Assembly: GCA_038233075.1 (NCBI GenBank)
Contig: JBBSMQ010000011.1
Span: 1-64,000 of the forward strand
DNA length: 64,000 bases
Origin: Iamia sp038233075
GTDB lineage: Bacteria > Actinomycetota > Acidimicrobiia > Acidimicrobiales > Iamiaceae
Direction: 5' to 3'
Shown here: piece by piece, positions 1 to 10,171 of the stretch
Position numbering within the stretch: position 1 is the stretch's first letter
Layout of the letters: each line of letters begins with the position of its first letter
The notes under the pieces: generated by a model
The model's database searches: none
What the model was told of the DNA's origin: nothing
Seen by the model: the letters and a program-made list of their open reading frames with translations, nothing else
Translations under genes and position numbers: made by a program

Positions 1-1106
<1,106 letters not shown>

Positions 1107-1185
1107 ATCGACGAACGATGTTCGTGCTCGCTGTGGAGTTCTCGAAGCGCTGCGACCTGCGGGTCTGCGCCTTTGACAACAAGGT

Positions 1186-1302
<117 letters not shown>

Positions 1303-1309
1303 CTCGCCT

Positions 1310-1344
1310 GAGCGAACCCCCTGCCCCTGGCGGGGGGTTCGCTC
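1310..1344 (+). terminator. rrn operon terminator hairpin
   Basis: Perfect 12-bp stem GAGCGAACCCCC / GGGGGGTTCGCTC with an 11-nt loop, right after 5S rRNA. There is no long T-run, which is common for terminators in high-GC actinobacteria. Confidence 0.85.
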
Positions 1345-1422
1345 GCGTCAACGGGGCCCTCGGACCTCGGCTCGCCGGTGTGGCCTGGCTGTGGTGGGGC
1401 GGTGGCCGGGTACGCTGCGGCG

Positions 1423-2682
1423 GTGCCTGCCCGCCCCTCCGATCGCAGTCCCGATGAGGACCCGGACGAGGCCGAGCGGAGGTCGCGGCGGGGCGCCGAC
1501 GCCCGGCGTCGTCCCCGTGACGCCCGCAAGGCCCTCGGGCGTGACCAGGCCGGGTCCCAGGCCCGCACCTGGGGGGGCGTGGCCCGTCGCGGCGCGTCGC
1601 AGATCGATGGGAACCGGGAGGGACGGCCGCGCGACCGACGGAACGGGGCTGACCGCGACGGGACGAAGAGAGGGGGCGATCGACGTCCGCCTCGCAGGCT
1701 GGACAGCGCCGGACGTCCGGCGGCCGGGCGCGAACCGTGGCGACGCGACGGCTCGGGTCCGGCCGGGCGCGGTGCAGCCGGTGGACGTCGGGACGACAGG
1801 GGTCGGTCCGATGGCGAGCGGCGACGCGGCGCTGACCGTCGGTCGGGTCCGGGCCCGTCCGGGCGGGGCGAACCCGGCGGGCGCCGACCTAGAGGGGACA
1901 CGCCGCCACGGGGCGACGCCGCATCGGGCCCGGCCCGCGACCTTCGGCCAGCTCTCCGCGACACCGGTCCTCCGGAGCGCAGCGATGCCGATGTGTGGGT
2001 GCGCGACGACCTGCCCGAGCCCACCCCGCCCCGGAAGGCACGAGATCGCTCCGTCCCGGTCGACACCGAGCTCGTCGAGGGTGAGCTCCGGGCGGCGCTG
2101 GGCCCGGCCAAGGGGGCGCGCGCGGCGGGCCGGGTCGCCGACGCCGCTCGGGCCTTCGCCAACGAGCGCCTGGAGGATGCCCGGCGCACCCTCGCTCCCA
2201 TCGCCAAGGAAGCTCCCCGTGCCCCTGCGGTGCGCGAGCTCCTGGGTCTCACCCTCTACCAGCAGGGACGGTGGCGACCGGCGGCCCGCGAGCTGGAGGC
2301 CCTGCGCGGCCTCACCGGCACCGTGGACCAGCACCCAGTCCTGGCCGACTGCTACCGGGCCCTGGGACGCCATGCCGAGGCCGAGACCCTGTGGGAGGAG
2401 CTGCGCGAGGCGTCCCCGAGCGCGGCGCTCGTCGCCGAGGGGCGAATCGTCGCCGCCGGGTCACGCGCCGACCGCGGCCGGCTCGACGATGCCATCCGCC
2501 TGCTCGAGTCGGCGCCCCGGGGCAAGAAGGCGCGAGAGCACCACCTCCGCACCGCCTACGCCCTGGCCGACCTCCGGGAGCGGGCGGGCGACGTCAGCCG
2601 AGCGCGAGAGCTGTTCGGCTGGATCGTGGGGGTTGACCCCGCCTTCGCCGACGCCGACCAGCGTCGCCGCAGCCTGTCCTGA
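1423..2682 (+). CDS. TPR-repeat protein with disordered Arg/Gly/Asp-rich N-terminal half
   Basis: 419 residues. Roughly the first 200 are a low-complexity run of R, G, D and P with many RR, RG and RD pairs, almost certainly disordered. The C-terminal half from about residue 220 is helical and TPR-like, with repeated A-x-L-x-G-x-Y-x-x-A spacing (LLGLTLYQQGRWRPAARELE, LADCYRALGRHAEAETLWEE). TPR domains bind peptides or other proteins; the charged tail could contact RNA or ribosomes, but that is only a guess. The GTG at 1423 is preferred because TACGCT (1411-1416) lies 6 nt before it as a -10 element of a leaderless promoter; a GTG at 1378 is also in frame. It stands alone downstream of the rRNA operon. 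Confidence 0.75.
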   Translation: MPARPSDRSPDEDPDEAERRSRRGADARRRPRDARKALGRDQAGSQARTWGGVARRGASQIDGNREGRPRDRRNGADRDGTKRGGDRRPPRRLDSAGRPAAGREPWRRDGSGPAGRGAAGGRRDDRGRSDGERRRGADRRSGPGPSGRGEPGGRRPRGDTPPRGDAASGPARDLRPALRDTGPPERSDADVWVRDDLPEPTPPRKARDRSVPVDTELVEGELRAALGPAKGARAAGRVADAARAFANERLEDARRTLAPIAKEAPRAPAVRELLGLTLYQQGRWRPAARELEALRGLTGTVDQHPVLADCYRALGRHAEAETLWEELREASPSAALVAEGRIVAAGSRADRGRLDDAIRLLESAPRGKKAREHHLRTAYALADLRERAGDVSRARELFGWIVGVDPAFADADQRRRSLS

Positions 2683-2800
2683 TCGGATCTCGCTGTCACA
2701 CCCCCTCCGTAGGCTTCAGGCATGCTCCGCGGGGCAGGGTTCCAACCCGAATCCCGGTCACTTCCCCTCACCGTCGCCATCGCTCAGTGAGGTACCCATC

Positions 2801-3154
2801 GTGAACGTCGTGCTCCTGCAGGGGACCCTGTCTCGTCCCCCCACGTCCCGCCTGCTGCCCTCGGGGGACCAGCTGGTCGCCCTCGAGGTCACCACCCGCC
2901 CTCCTGCGGGCCGGGCCGAGTCCGTGCCTGTCACCTGGGTCGGGGCACCGGCTCGGGTGATGCGCCTGGAGGAGGGTGCCCGGGTGGTGGTCACCGGCCG
3001 GGTCCGGCGCCGCTTCTTCCGTGCCGGGGGCGCCACCGCCAGCCGCACCGAGGTGGTGGCCGAGGCCGTGTGGCCGGCCCACCACGAGGCCCGGGTGCAG
3101 CACGCCGTGGACCGGGCACTCCACCCGGTGCCGCGACCGCACGGCAGTCCCTGA
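2801..3154 (+). CDS. Small single-stranded DNA-binding (SSB/OB-fold) family protein
   Basis: 117 residues, starting at GTG with a GAGG ribosome site (2789-2792). The order of strands fits a minimal SSB OB fold: VVLLQGTLSRPP at the start, then LVALEVTT, SVPVTWVG and the core EEGARVVVTGRVRRRFF followed by RTEVVAEAVWP, which matches the G-x-x-V-x-V-x-G-R-L-x-x-R and E-V-V-A-D pattern of SSB proteins. It lacks the acidic flexible C-terminal tail used by replicative SSB to recruit partners, so it is more likely an accessory SSB than the main replication one. No clear operon partner: the next gene starts 95 bp later. Confidence 0.72.
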   Translation: MNVVLLQGTLSRPPTSRLLPSGDQLVALEVTTRPPAGRAESVPVTWVGAPARVMRLEEGARVVVTGRVRRRFFRAGGATASRTEVVAEAVWPAHHEARVQHAVDRALHPVPRPHGSP

Positions 3155-3249
3155 GCGTCTGACGGGGTCCCGCGGTTTGCGCGCCACCGGCCGGGGTCGG
3201 CCATCATGAGGGACCCCTTCTTCCGGCACGCGAGGACGACGTACCAGCC

Positions 3250-4137
3250 ATGAACCAGGAGCAGCGCGACAAGGTCCGGGACGGGAAGGGCTTCATCGCA
3301 GCCCTCGACCAGAGTGGGGGCAGCACCCCCAAGGCCCTGGCGCTCTACGGCATCGAGGAGGGCGACTACTCGGGCGACGCCGAGATGTTCGACCGCATCC
3401 ACGAGATGCGCACCCGCATCATCACCAGCACGGCCTTCGGCGGGGACCGGGTCCTGGGCGCCATCCTCTTCGAGGACACCATGGACCGCCAGGTCGAAGG
3501 GCGCGACACCGGCGACTTCCTGTGGTCGGTGAAGCAGGTCGTCCCGTTCCTGAAGGTCGACAAGGGGCTGGCCGAGGAGACCGACGGGGCTCAGGTCATG
3601 AAGCCCATCCCCGGCCTCGACGACCTCCTGGCGCGAGCCGTGGACAAGGCCATCTTCGGCACCAAGATGCGCTCGGTGATCAAGGCGGCCGATGCCGCCG
3701 GGGTCGCGGCCGTCGTGGACCAGCAGTTCGAGGTCGCAGCACAGATCCTCGACGCCGGACTCGTGCCCATCATCGAGCCCGAGGTCGACATCCACAGTCC
3801 TCAGAAGGCCGAGGCCGAGGCGTTGCTGCTCGAGGCCATCGACGGTCACCTGTCGCACCTGGACCCGGATCAGACCGTGATGCTCAAGCTGACCCTGCCC
3901 GCCACCGAGGGCTTCTACCGGTCCCTCGTCGAGCACCCGAACGTGCTCCGGGTCGTCGCCCTGTCCGGCGGCTACAGGCGCGACGACGCCAACGACCGCC
4001 TGGCCCGCAACCCCGGCGTGGTGGCCAGCTTCTCCCGTGCGCTGACCGAGGGGCTGACCGCGCAGCAGTCCGACGAGGAGTTCGACACCGCCCTGGACGC
4101 CTCCGTCCAGGCGATCTACGAGGCCTCCGTGACCTGA
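3250..4137 (+). CDS. fda: Fructose-bisphosphate aldolase, class I
   Basis: 295 residues, the normal length of the short bacterial class I enzyme (EC 4.1.2.13), a metal-independent glycolytic aldolase that splits fructose 1,6-bisphosphate through a lysine Schiff base. Family blocks seen: GFIAALDQSGGSTPKAL near residue 15, ILFEDTMDRQ near 75, PFLKVDKGLAEE near 98, and VPIIEPEVDIH near 176. The likely Schiff-base lysine is in VMLKLTLPATEGFY near 215, judged by family pattern. ATG start; no strong ribosome site is visible. It is followed by a convergent gene and an inverted repeat. Confidence 0.95.
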   Translation: MNQEQRDKVRDGKGFIAALDQSGGSTPKALALYGIEEGDYSGDAEMFDRIHEMRTRIITSTAFGGDRVLGAILFEDTMDRQVEGRDTGDFLWSVKQVVPFLKVDKGLAEETDGAQVMKPIPGLDDLLARAVDKAIFGTKMRSVIKAADAAGVAAVVDQQFEVAAQILDAGLVPIIEPEVDIHSPQKAEAEALLLEAIDGHLSHLDPDQTVMLKLTLPATEGFYRSLVEHPNVLRVVALSGGYRRDDANDRLARNPGVVASFSRALTEGLTAQQSDEEFDTALDASVQAIYEASVT

Positions 4138-4200
4138 GAGGCCCAGCGGATAGGCATTGATCAGGGCGAACCCGACCACGACGAGCGAGCTGGGCCTCTC
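4136..4200. repeat. 12-bp perfect inverted repeat around 41 nt, between convergent genes
   Basis: GAGAGGCCCAGC (4136-4147) and its exact complement GCTGGGCCTCTC (4189-4200) flank 41 nt. The left arm begins inside the fda stop codon (TGA 4135-4137). It may act as a long-loop bidirectional terminator between fda and the convergent nucleotidyltransferase gene, or be a remnant of a small mobile repeat. Confidence 0.6.
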
Positions 4201-4329
4201 AGCGACGGTACGGGTGGTCTGGACTGCGACGGAGGAGCAGGCCAGATCGGCTCAGAACCCGCCGTGGAACTCGACGAGGCAATGTCTCGCGGCGACCTAA
4301 CTCGCGCGGTTCTGATCTGAGCCGACGGG

Positions 4330-4971
4330 TCAGCTCGCGCCTCCCCGAGGTCGGGCCCGTCCCGATCGGGCCCAGGCGGCCAGATCCTCGACGGTGTCGA
4401 CATCGGTCGGGTCGCCGACGCACGGCACCTCGGTCACCAGGTCCGGACGGCACCGCACCAGTTCACGCGCCCCGGCGTCGCCGGTGCTCGACAGCGCGTC
4501 CCACACCGCGGACCCGAGCCGTACCGGGTGCCCCCTCGTCCCGTCGTAGGTGGCGAGGGCGATCGGTGACCCGGCACCGGCGACCGTCCGCCACGCCGAG
4601 GACGTCAGCCCCGGCTGGTCGCCCAGGCCCACCGTGATTGCGGGGGCGCCGAGCCCACGGGCCCAGCGGATGGCCGTCGTCAGCGAGGTGGCCTGACCCT
4701 CCGCCCACCGGGGGTTGACGAGCACGGTGAGCCCGGCAGGCAGGGGAGCGAGCTCGGCGGCGGTGAGGGCACCCAGCACCACCGCCACCGCATCGAGTCC
4801 CGCCTCGGACGCGGTGGCCACGGCCCGGCCGACCAGCGTGGTCCCGTCGGGCAGCGGGGCCAGCACCTTCGGGGTGGACCCCCGGTAGCGGCTTCCCGAC
4901 CCCGCGGCCAGCACCACGCCCACGCCGATGCCCCCCGGGTGCCCCACCACGTCCTGGCCGTCGGAGCCCAC
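4330..4971 (-). CDS. MobA/MocA-like nucleotidyltransferase (molybdenum cofactor type)
   Basis: About 213 residues. The N-terminal signature GVVLAAGSGSRYRGSTPKVL is the nucleotide-binding loop of the NTP_transf_3 family, followed by a GLGDQPGLT metal/substrate motif and GTRGHPVRLG, which is typical of the MocA/CoxI branch that adds CMP or GMP to the molybdenum cofactor. Candidate GTG starts are at 4971, 4950 and 4947; none has a clear ribosome site. The stretch further upstream in the same frame is not coding-like. A true MobA homologue lies at 48516, so this one more likely handles the cytidylyl form for a xanthine-dehydrogenase-type enzyme, but no such enzyme is in the window. Confidence 0.82.
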   Translation of the reverse strand: MGSDGQDVVGHPGGIGVGVVLAAGSGSRYRGSTPKVLAPLPDGTTLVGRAVATASEAGLDAVAVVLGALTAAELAPLPAGLTVLVNPRWAEGQATSLTTAIRWARGLGAPAITVGLGDQPGLTSSAWRTVAGAGSPIALATYDGTRGHPVRLGSAVWDALSSTGDAGARELVRCRPDLVTEVPCVGDPTDVDTVEDLAAWARSGRARPRGGAS

Positions 4972-5207
4972 GACCCCAGGGTGCCAGGCCGATGGTCGGG
5001 ACGCGACAGAGTGGGACGATGGGCACCGACCAGCGCACGGGCGCATCGGCGTGGCGCGTCGCGCGTCAGCGGGGTGGGGTGCCGAGGGAGTGGCCAGTTG
5101 GATCCCCCCAAAGCATGGAGGATGCGGGTCGGTCGTGGGCGAAGCTCCCGAGACCCGGCGGCGACTCGTGGGGACGGCCTCGTCGGTCCACGTGGCGTTC
5201 TCCGTGG

Positions 5208-5696
5208 TCAGCGGCGGTGGAGGCGGAGGACGCGGATCTCGCGCTCGGCGCGGGCCGCGTAGCGGTCGAAGGGAGGCCACATCGTGGTGGCCCGGTCCCA
5301 GGCCTCGTCGCGAGCCGCGCCGTCGAGCAGCTCGGCGGTCACGGGGATCTCCTCGCCGTCGTAGGAGATGGTGGCGCCCGGGGCGGCCAGCAGGTTGGCC
5401 GACCAGGCCGGGTGGCGGGTCTGGCCGAAGTTCGACCCGAGGACTAGCCAGGTGCCCTCGGGCTCGGGCACGCACATCAGCGGTGACGTGCGGAGCTGGC
5501 CGCTCTTGCGGCCCGTCGTGGTCAGCACCAGACCGGGCAGCAGCGCCCGCGAGAGCAGCACCCGACCTCCGGTGAGGCGGTGCAGGGCCCGGTCGACGGC
5601 CGGCACGACATGGGGAGCGACGCGGGCGAAGGCGGGGCTGCCCGCCACCCGCTGCACCGTCTGGCCCCACGGGCTGTCGATGGCGATCCGGGCCAT
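5208..5696 (-). CDS. F420-type nitroreductase family protein (deazaflavin-dependent)
   Basis: 162 residues. The block LVLTTTGRKSGQLRTSPLM near residues 57-75 and GTWLVLGSNFGQTRHPAWSA near 80-100 match the PF04075 family of split-beta-barrel, F420H2-dependent quinone or nitro reductases (Ddn-like), which are mainly an actinobacterial family. The GRKSG loop normally contacts the F420 phosphate. ATG start. It is transcribed divergently from korA across 150 bp. The physiological substrate cannot be told from sequence. Confidence 0.88.
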   Translation of the reverse strand: MARIAIDSPWGQTVQRVAGSPAFARVAPHVVPAVDRALHRLTGGRVLLSRALLPGLVLTTTGRKSGQLRTSPLMCVPEPEGTWLVLGSNFGQTRHPAWSANLLAAPGATISYDGEEIPVTAELLDGAARDEAWDRATTMWPPFDRYAARAEREIRVLRLHRR

Positions 5697-5846
5697 GGTG
5701 CTGCTCCTCGTCGCCGGGGTCGACCGTCGGCGGACGTCAGCGTAGGCGCCCGCAGGACCAGGGTGATGGGGTGACCTCCGTCGTAGCCGGGGGCTGCCTC
5801 GCTAGCCTGACGCTGCAGTCAACGTCGACGCCCAGGGGACACACCC

Positions 5847-7736
5847 GTGACCGCCACCGATCCGACCACCCGTGACCCTGGGCCCGAGCCCGTCGAGCTG
5901 GACCGAGTCATCATCCGGGTCGCCGGCGACTCGGGTGATGGCATGCAGCTCACCGGGGACCGCTTCACCGACGCCAGCGCCGTGTTCGGCAACGATCTGG
6001 CCACCCTGCCCGACTTCCCGGCCGAGATCCGCGCCCCTGCGGGCACCCTCGCGGGCGTGAGCGCCTTCCAGGTCCAGATCTCCGATCACGAGATCACCAC
6101 CCCCGGCGACGCCCCCGACGTCCTGGTGGCCATGAACCCCGCTGCCCTTCGCAAGGAGCTGAGCCGTCTCCGGACCGGCGGCAGCCTGGTGGTCAACACC
6201 GACGCGTTCGACGAGCGCCACCTGACCAAGGCCGGGTACCGCACCAACCCCATCGACGACGGCAGCCTCGACGGCTACACCGTCTACGAGGTGCCCATGA
6301 CCAGCCTCACCAAGGACGCGGTGGAGCCGATCGGGGTCAAGCCCCGCGACGCCGAGCGCTCCAAGAACTTCTTCGCGCTGGGCCTGCTGTCGTGGATGTA
6401 CACGCGCCCCCTCGAGCCCACCATCGACTGGGTGGAGACCAAGTTCGGGGCCAGGCCCCAGGTGCGCGACGCCAACCTGGCGGCCCTCCGCGCCGGCCAC
6501 GCCTTCGGAGAGACGGCAGAGCTGTTCGACCACCCGTACCGGGTGAAGCCGGCCGTCCTCACCCCGGGCACCTACACCAACATCACCGGCAACACCGCTC
6601 TGGCCTGGGGCCTCATCGCCGCCAGCCGCCTCTCGGGCCTACCCGTGTTCCTGGGCAGCTACCCGATCACTCCCGCCTCGGACATCCTCCACGAGCTCAG
6701 CCGTCACAAGGAGTTCGGGATCCGGACCCTTCAGGCCGAGGACGAGATCGCCGGCATCGGCGCCGCCATCGGTGCCGCCTTCGGCGGCCACCTGGGTGTC
6801 ACCACCACCAGCGGTCCGGGCCTGGCCCTGAAGGCCGAGGCCCTGGGCCTGGCCGTCAGCCTGGAGCTGCCCCTCGTGGTCATCGACATCCAGCGGGGCG
6901 GGCCCTCGACGGGGCTCCCCACCAAGACCGAGGCCTCGGACCTGCTCCAGGCCATGTACGGCCGGCACGGCGAGTCGCCGGTCCCGGTGGTGGCGGCCAA
7001 GAGCCCCTCGCACTGCTTCGCGGCGGCCATCGAGGCAGCGCGGATCGCCCTGCGCTACCGGACACCGGTCATCCTGCTGTCGGACGGCTACCTGGCCAAC
7101 GGCTCCGAGCCGTGGCGGCTTCCTGAGGTGGCCGACCTGCCCGACATCTCGGTCGACTTCGCCACCGAGGTCAACCACACCGACGACGAGGGCACCGCCA
7201 CCTTCTGGCCCTACCTCCGCGACGCCGACACCCTGGCCCGGCCCTGGGCCGTGCCCGGGACCCCGGGCCTCGAGCACCGCATCGGCGGGCTCGAGAAGGA
7301 GGACGGCAGCGGCAACATCAGCTACGAGCCGGCCAACCACGAGCACATGGTCGAGCTGCGGGCCGCCCGCATCGCCGGGATCGCCCAGGACATCGAGGCC
7401 GTCACCCTGACCGGTGACGTCGACGACGCCGACCTGCTCGTGCTCGGCTGGGGGTCGACCTGGGGCGCCATCGACGGCGGCGTCAACCGGTGCCGAGACC
7501 GGGGGATGAAGGTGGCTCACGCCCACCTCACCCACCTCAACCCGTTCCCTCCCGACCTGGGTCCCCTGCTCGCCCGCCACGACAAGGTGCTGGTGCCGGA
7601 GATGAACCTGGGTCAGCTGTCCCGGTTGGTGCGGGCCGAGTACCTCGTCGACGCCCGGTCGCTCACCAAGGTGCGCGGCGTCCCGTTCTCCGCCCCGGAG
7701 ATCGAGGCCGCCATCGCCCGGGAGCTCCAGGCATGA
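5847..7736 (+). CDS. korA: 2-oxoglutarate/2-oxoacid:ferredoxin oxidoreductase, fused gamma-alpha subunit
   Basis: 629 residues. It pairs with KorB to convert 2-oxoglutarate and CoA to succinyl-CoA with electrons passed to ferredoxin, replacing the classic 2-oxoglutarate dehydrogenase. The gamma domain comes first (RVAGDSGDGMQLTGDRF near 25, with the GXSGXG-type loop), then the alpha domain from about 235 (NITGNTALAWGLIAASRLSG, GSYPITPASDILHEL, DEIAGIGAAIGAAFGG, TSGPGLALKAEALG). The GTG start has AGGGGA at 5834-5839, and a -10-like TAGCCT lies at 5804-5809, giving a leader of about 30 nt. korB follows after 34 bp, so the two are one operon. Confidence 0.95.
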   Translation: MTATDPTTRDPGPEPVELDRVIIRVAGDSGDGMQLTGDRFTDASAVFGNDLATLPDFPAEIRAPAGTLAGVSAFQVQISDHEITTPGDAPDVLVAMNPAALRKELSRLRTGGSLVVNTDAFDERHLTKAGYRTNPIDDGSLDGYTVYEVPMTSLTKDAVEPIGVKPRDAERSKNFFALGLLSWMYTRPLEPTIDWVETKFGARPQVRDANLAALRAGHAFGETAELFDHPYRVKPAVLTPGTYTNITGNTALAWGLIAASRLSGLPVFLGSYPITPASDILHELSRHKEFGIRTLQAEDEIAGIGAAIGAAFGGHLGVTTTSGPGLALKAEALGLAVSLELPLVVIDIQRGGPSTGLPTKTEASDLLQAMYGRHGESPVPVVAAKSPSHCFAAAIEAARIALRYRTPVILLSDGYLANGSEPWRLPEVADLPDISVDFATEVNHTDDEGTATFWPYLRDADTLARPWAVPGTPGLEHRIGGLEKEDGSGNISYEPANHEHMVELRAARIAGIAQDIEAVTLTGDVDDADLLVLGWGSTWGAIDGGVNRCRDRGMKVAHAHLTHLNPFPPDLGPLLARHDKVLVPEMNLGQLSRLVRAEYLVDARSLTKVRGVPFSAPEIEAAIARELQA

Positions 7737-7770
7737 ACCTGACCGACCGCAACCCCGGGAGCCACCGCCC

Positions 7771-8793
7771 ATGACCGAGGTCCTCGTCCCCGCCCCGACC
7801 ACGACCGCCAAGGACTGGAGCAGCGACCAGGAGGTCCGCTGGTGCCCCGGCTGCGGCGACTACTCGATCCTCAAGGCGGTGCAGATGCTGATGCCCGACC
7901 TGGGCGTGGCCCGGGAGGACACCGTGTTCCTCTCCGGCATCGGCTGCGCCGCTCGCTTCCCGTACTACATGGACACCTACGGGATGCACACCATCCACGG
8001 ACGGGCCCCGGCCATCGCCACCGGGCTGGCCATGGCTCGTCCCGACCTCGACGTGTGGGTGGTCACCGGCGACGGCGATGCGCTGTCGATCGGTGGCAAC
8101 CACCTCATCCACGCCCTCCGGCGCAACATCGACCTCACCATCCTGTTGTTCAACAACCAGATCTACGGCCTCACCAAGGGCCAGTACTCCCCGACCAGTG
8201 AGCGGGGCAAGGTCACCAAGTCCACCCCCTTCGGCAGCCTGGACACGCCGTTCAACCCGGTGAGCCTGGCCCTCGGGGCCGAGGCGACGTTCGTGGCCCG
8301 TACCCACGACCTGGACCGGGCCCACATGATGGAGACCATCCGCCGGGCCCACGACCACAAGGGCGCCGCCCTGGTCGAGGTGTACCAGAACTGCAACGTG
8401 TTCAACGACGGGGCCTTCGGCGCGGTGACGGCCAAGGCCAACCGCGACTCGATGCTCATCCCGCTGCGCCACGGTGAGCCCATCCGCTTCGGGCCCGACG
8501 GCGAGCGGGGCGTGGTGCTCGACGGCCAGGACGGGGCCCGCATCGTCGAGGTGGCCGATGTGGGCGCCGACGCCATCCTCGTGCACGACGAGGCCCGGAC
8601 CGACCCGGCCCTGGCCTTCCTGCTCAGCCGCCTAGCCAGCGGGCCCCACGAGCCCACGCCCATCGGGGTGTTCCGCGCCGTCGAGGAGCCCGACTACGGC
8701 GCCGAGACCGACCGCCAGCTCTCCGCCGCCCAGGCCGGCACCCACGCCGACCTCGAGACCCTCCTCCGGAGCCGCCCCACCTGGGAGGCGTAG
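7771..8793 (+). CDS. korB: 2-oxoglutarate/2-oxoacid:ferredoxin oxidoreductase, beta subunit
   Basis: 340 residues, the thiamine-diphosphate and Fe-S subunit partner of KorA. EVRWCPGCGDYSILKA (residues 22-37) supplies a CxxC pair and SGIGCAARFPYY the third conserved cysteine region of the short beta subunit. The ThDP-binding block is VVTGDGDALSIGGNHLIHAL ending in NNQIYGLTKGQYSPTS. ATG start with GGGAG at 7757-7761. It ends 7 bp before a convergent gene. No ferredoxin gene is adjacent. Confidence 0.95.
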   Translation: MTEVLVPAPTTTAKDWSSDQEVRWCPGCGDYSILKAVQMLMPDLGVAREDTVFLSGIGCAARFPYYMDTYGMHTIHGRAPAIATGLAMARPDLDVWVVTGDGDALSIGGNHLIHALRRNIDLTILLFNNQIYGLTKGQYSPTSERGKVTKSTPFGSLDTPFNPVSLALGAEATFVARTHDLDRAHMMETIRRAHDHKGAALVEVYQNCNVFNDGAFGAVTAKANRDSMLIPLRHGEPIRFGPDGERGVVLDGQDGARIVEVADVGADAILVHDEARTDPALAFLLSRLASGPHEPTPIGVFRAVEEPDYGAETDRQLSAAQAGTHADLETLLRSRPTWEA

Positions 8794-8800
8794 TTTTCGC

Positions 8801-10009
8801 TCAGCAGGCCCGGAACACCACGCCGGTCTTGGGCTTGGGGTGGAAGAAGGTGGTCTTGGCGGGCATGCGGCCGTCGGAGCGGGCGTTCTCGGCGATCTGG
8901 GCGACGGTGGCGGGGCGCAGGAGGAGCCCGGCGACGGCGGTGCCGTCGGTGACGGCCCGGACCACCAGGTCGACGCCGTGCTGGAACCGGACCTCGACCC
9001 CGTCGATGGCGGCGAGGGCGTGGGCCACCCGGGCGCTGTCGAGGTCCTCGACCTCGTCGAAGGCCTCGACCCGGGGAACCAGCAGGGTTGCCGAGCCATG
9101 GGTGTCGACCAGGGCCAGGGCGCCGGCCTCGTCCATCTGGGTCAGGACCGACCCATCGAGCACTGAGGACGCCGGCACGGGTGCACCGACGGCCTCGAAC
9201 CACGGGTCCAGCGCCACCCGCAGGGCACCGGGGTCGAGTCCGTCGACGAGGCGGTGGATGGGGCGCACGGTGAGCTCCTCGGGGGTCAGCTCGACCACCA
9301 GGGCCATCACTGCGTCGCTGCCGAGGGCGGCGTCGGGGCCCGCCGCCGCCCGTCGTTCGTCCCGGTGCGTGAGCGAGGTCTCGAACCGGTGGTGCCCGTC
9401 GGCCACGACCACCGGGGTCGACCCCACCTTCTCCGTCACCGCCGCCACCGTGGCGGGATCGTCGATCGCCCACACGGCATGGCCCACCCCGTCGTCGTCG
9501 GTCCACTCGGCGTCAGGGGGCGTGGTCGGCTCGATCACGGCGGTGAGGCCCTCGGCGGGGGAGAGGACCCAGATGGCGGAGAGGTTGGCGCAGGTGGCCC
9601 GGAGCAGATCGAGGCGATCGGTCTTGGCCTTGGGGGTTGTGTGCTCGTGGGGGAGGATCTCGCCCTCGTCGGGTCGGGACAGCGCAAGGGCGCCGATCAC
9701 ACCCAGGGTCCGGGCCGGACGGCCCCGGTCGTCGGTGTAGCTCATGCGGTACACCGTGAAGGTGGGCTGGGCGTCGGTGACGAGGGTGCCCTCGGCCCGC
9801 CAGGCGTCGAAGGTCGCCGCCGCCGCGGTGTAGCGGTCCTGGCCATCGGCCTCCACCGGGAGGTCGAACAGCACCGCGTTGCGATCCGAGCGGGCCGCGA
9901 GGGCCGCTCGGTCGTCGGCATCGATCACGTCATAGGGCGGCGCCGTCACCGCCGCCAGGTCGAAGCGGTCGGCGTAGCGGATGCCAGGGAAGGGATCGAA
10001 GCGGGGCAC
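8801..10009 (-). CDS. DUF1015 family protein
   Basis: 402 residues, close to the family norm. Recognised by the start VPRFDPFPGIRYA, AVTAPPYDVID, the central ILPHEHTTPKAKTDR and the hallmark VVADGHHRFETSL near residue 225, ending with KTTFFHPKPKTGVVF. The family (PF06245) is widespread in bacteria and archaea; I know of no firmly assigned reaction, so none is given. The GTG at 10009 fits the conserved N-terminus; upstream codons in frame do not look coding. It diverges from the Lys-rich protein gene across 162 bp. Confidence 0.88.
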   Translation of the reverse strand: MPRFDPFPGIRYADRFDLAAVTAPPYDVIDADDRAALAARSDRNAVLFDLPVEADGQDRYTAAAATFDAWRAEGTLVTDAQPTFTVYRMSYTDDRGRPARTLGVIGALALSRPDEGEILPHEHTTPKAKTDRLDLLRATCANLSAIWVLSPAEGLTAVIEPTTPPDAEWTDDDGVGHAVWAIDDPATVAAVTEKVGSTPVVVADGHHRFETSLTHRDERRAAAGPDAALGSDAVMALVVELTPEELTVRPIHRLVDGLDPGALRVALDPWFEAVGAPVPASSVLDGSVLTQMDEAGALALVDTHGSATLLVPRVEAFDEVEDLDSARVAHALAAIDGVEVRFQHGVDLVVRAVTDGTAVAGLLLRPATVAQIAENARSDGRMPAKTTFFHPKPKTGVVFRAC

Positions 10010-10136
10010 CGGACCATGGTGGCATCTCGAGCTCGATGCGGGACCCCTGACCGCTCCACGCCCCCGCCTCGTGGAGCGGCGAGCGGTCTGCCGGCTCTGC
10101 CTCTGGATGATGCTGGCGCGAGCGAAATGCGAACTC

Positions 10137-10165
10137 TTGCAAGCAGTGCGCCCCAGCGGTAGGGT
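10137..10165 (+). promoter_or_regulatory. Promoter of the Lys-rich protein gene, giving a near-leaderless mRNA
   Basis: TTGCAA (10137-10142) as -35, a 17-bp spacer and TAGGGT (10160-10165) as -10. A normal start of transcription about 7 nt later falls on or next to the ATG at 10172, so no leader is expected. This is one of only two candidates in the window with a recognisable -35 at ideal spacing. Confidence 0.7.
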
Positions 10166-10171
10166 GTGCGG

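Noticed and set aside
2758..4179. 473-codon minus-strand frame over SSB and aldolase
   Set aside because: Antisense to a clear class I aldolase; no family pattern.
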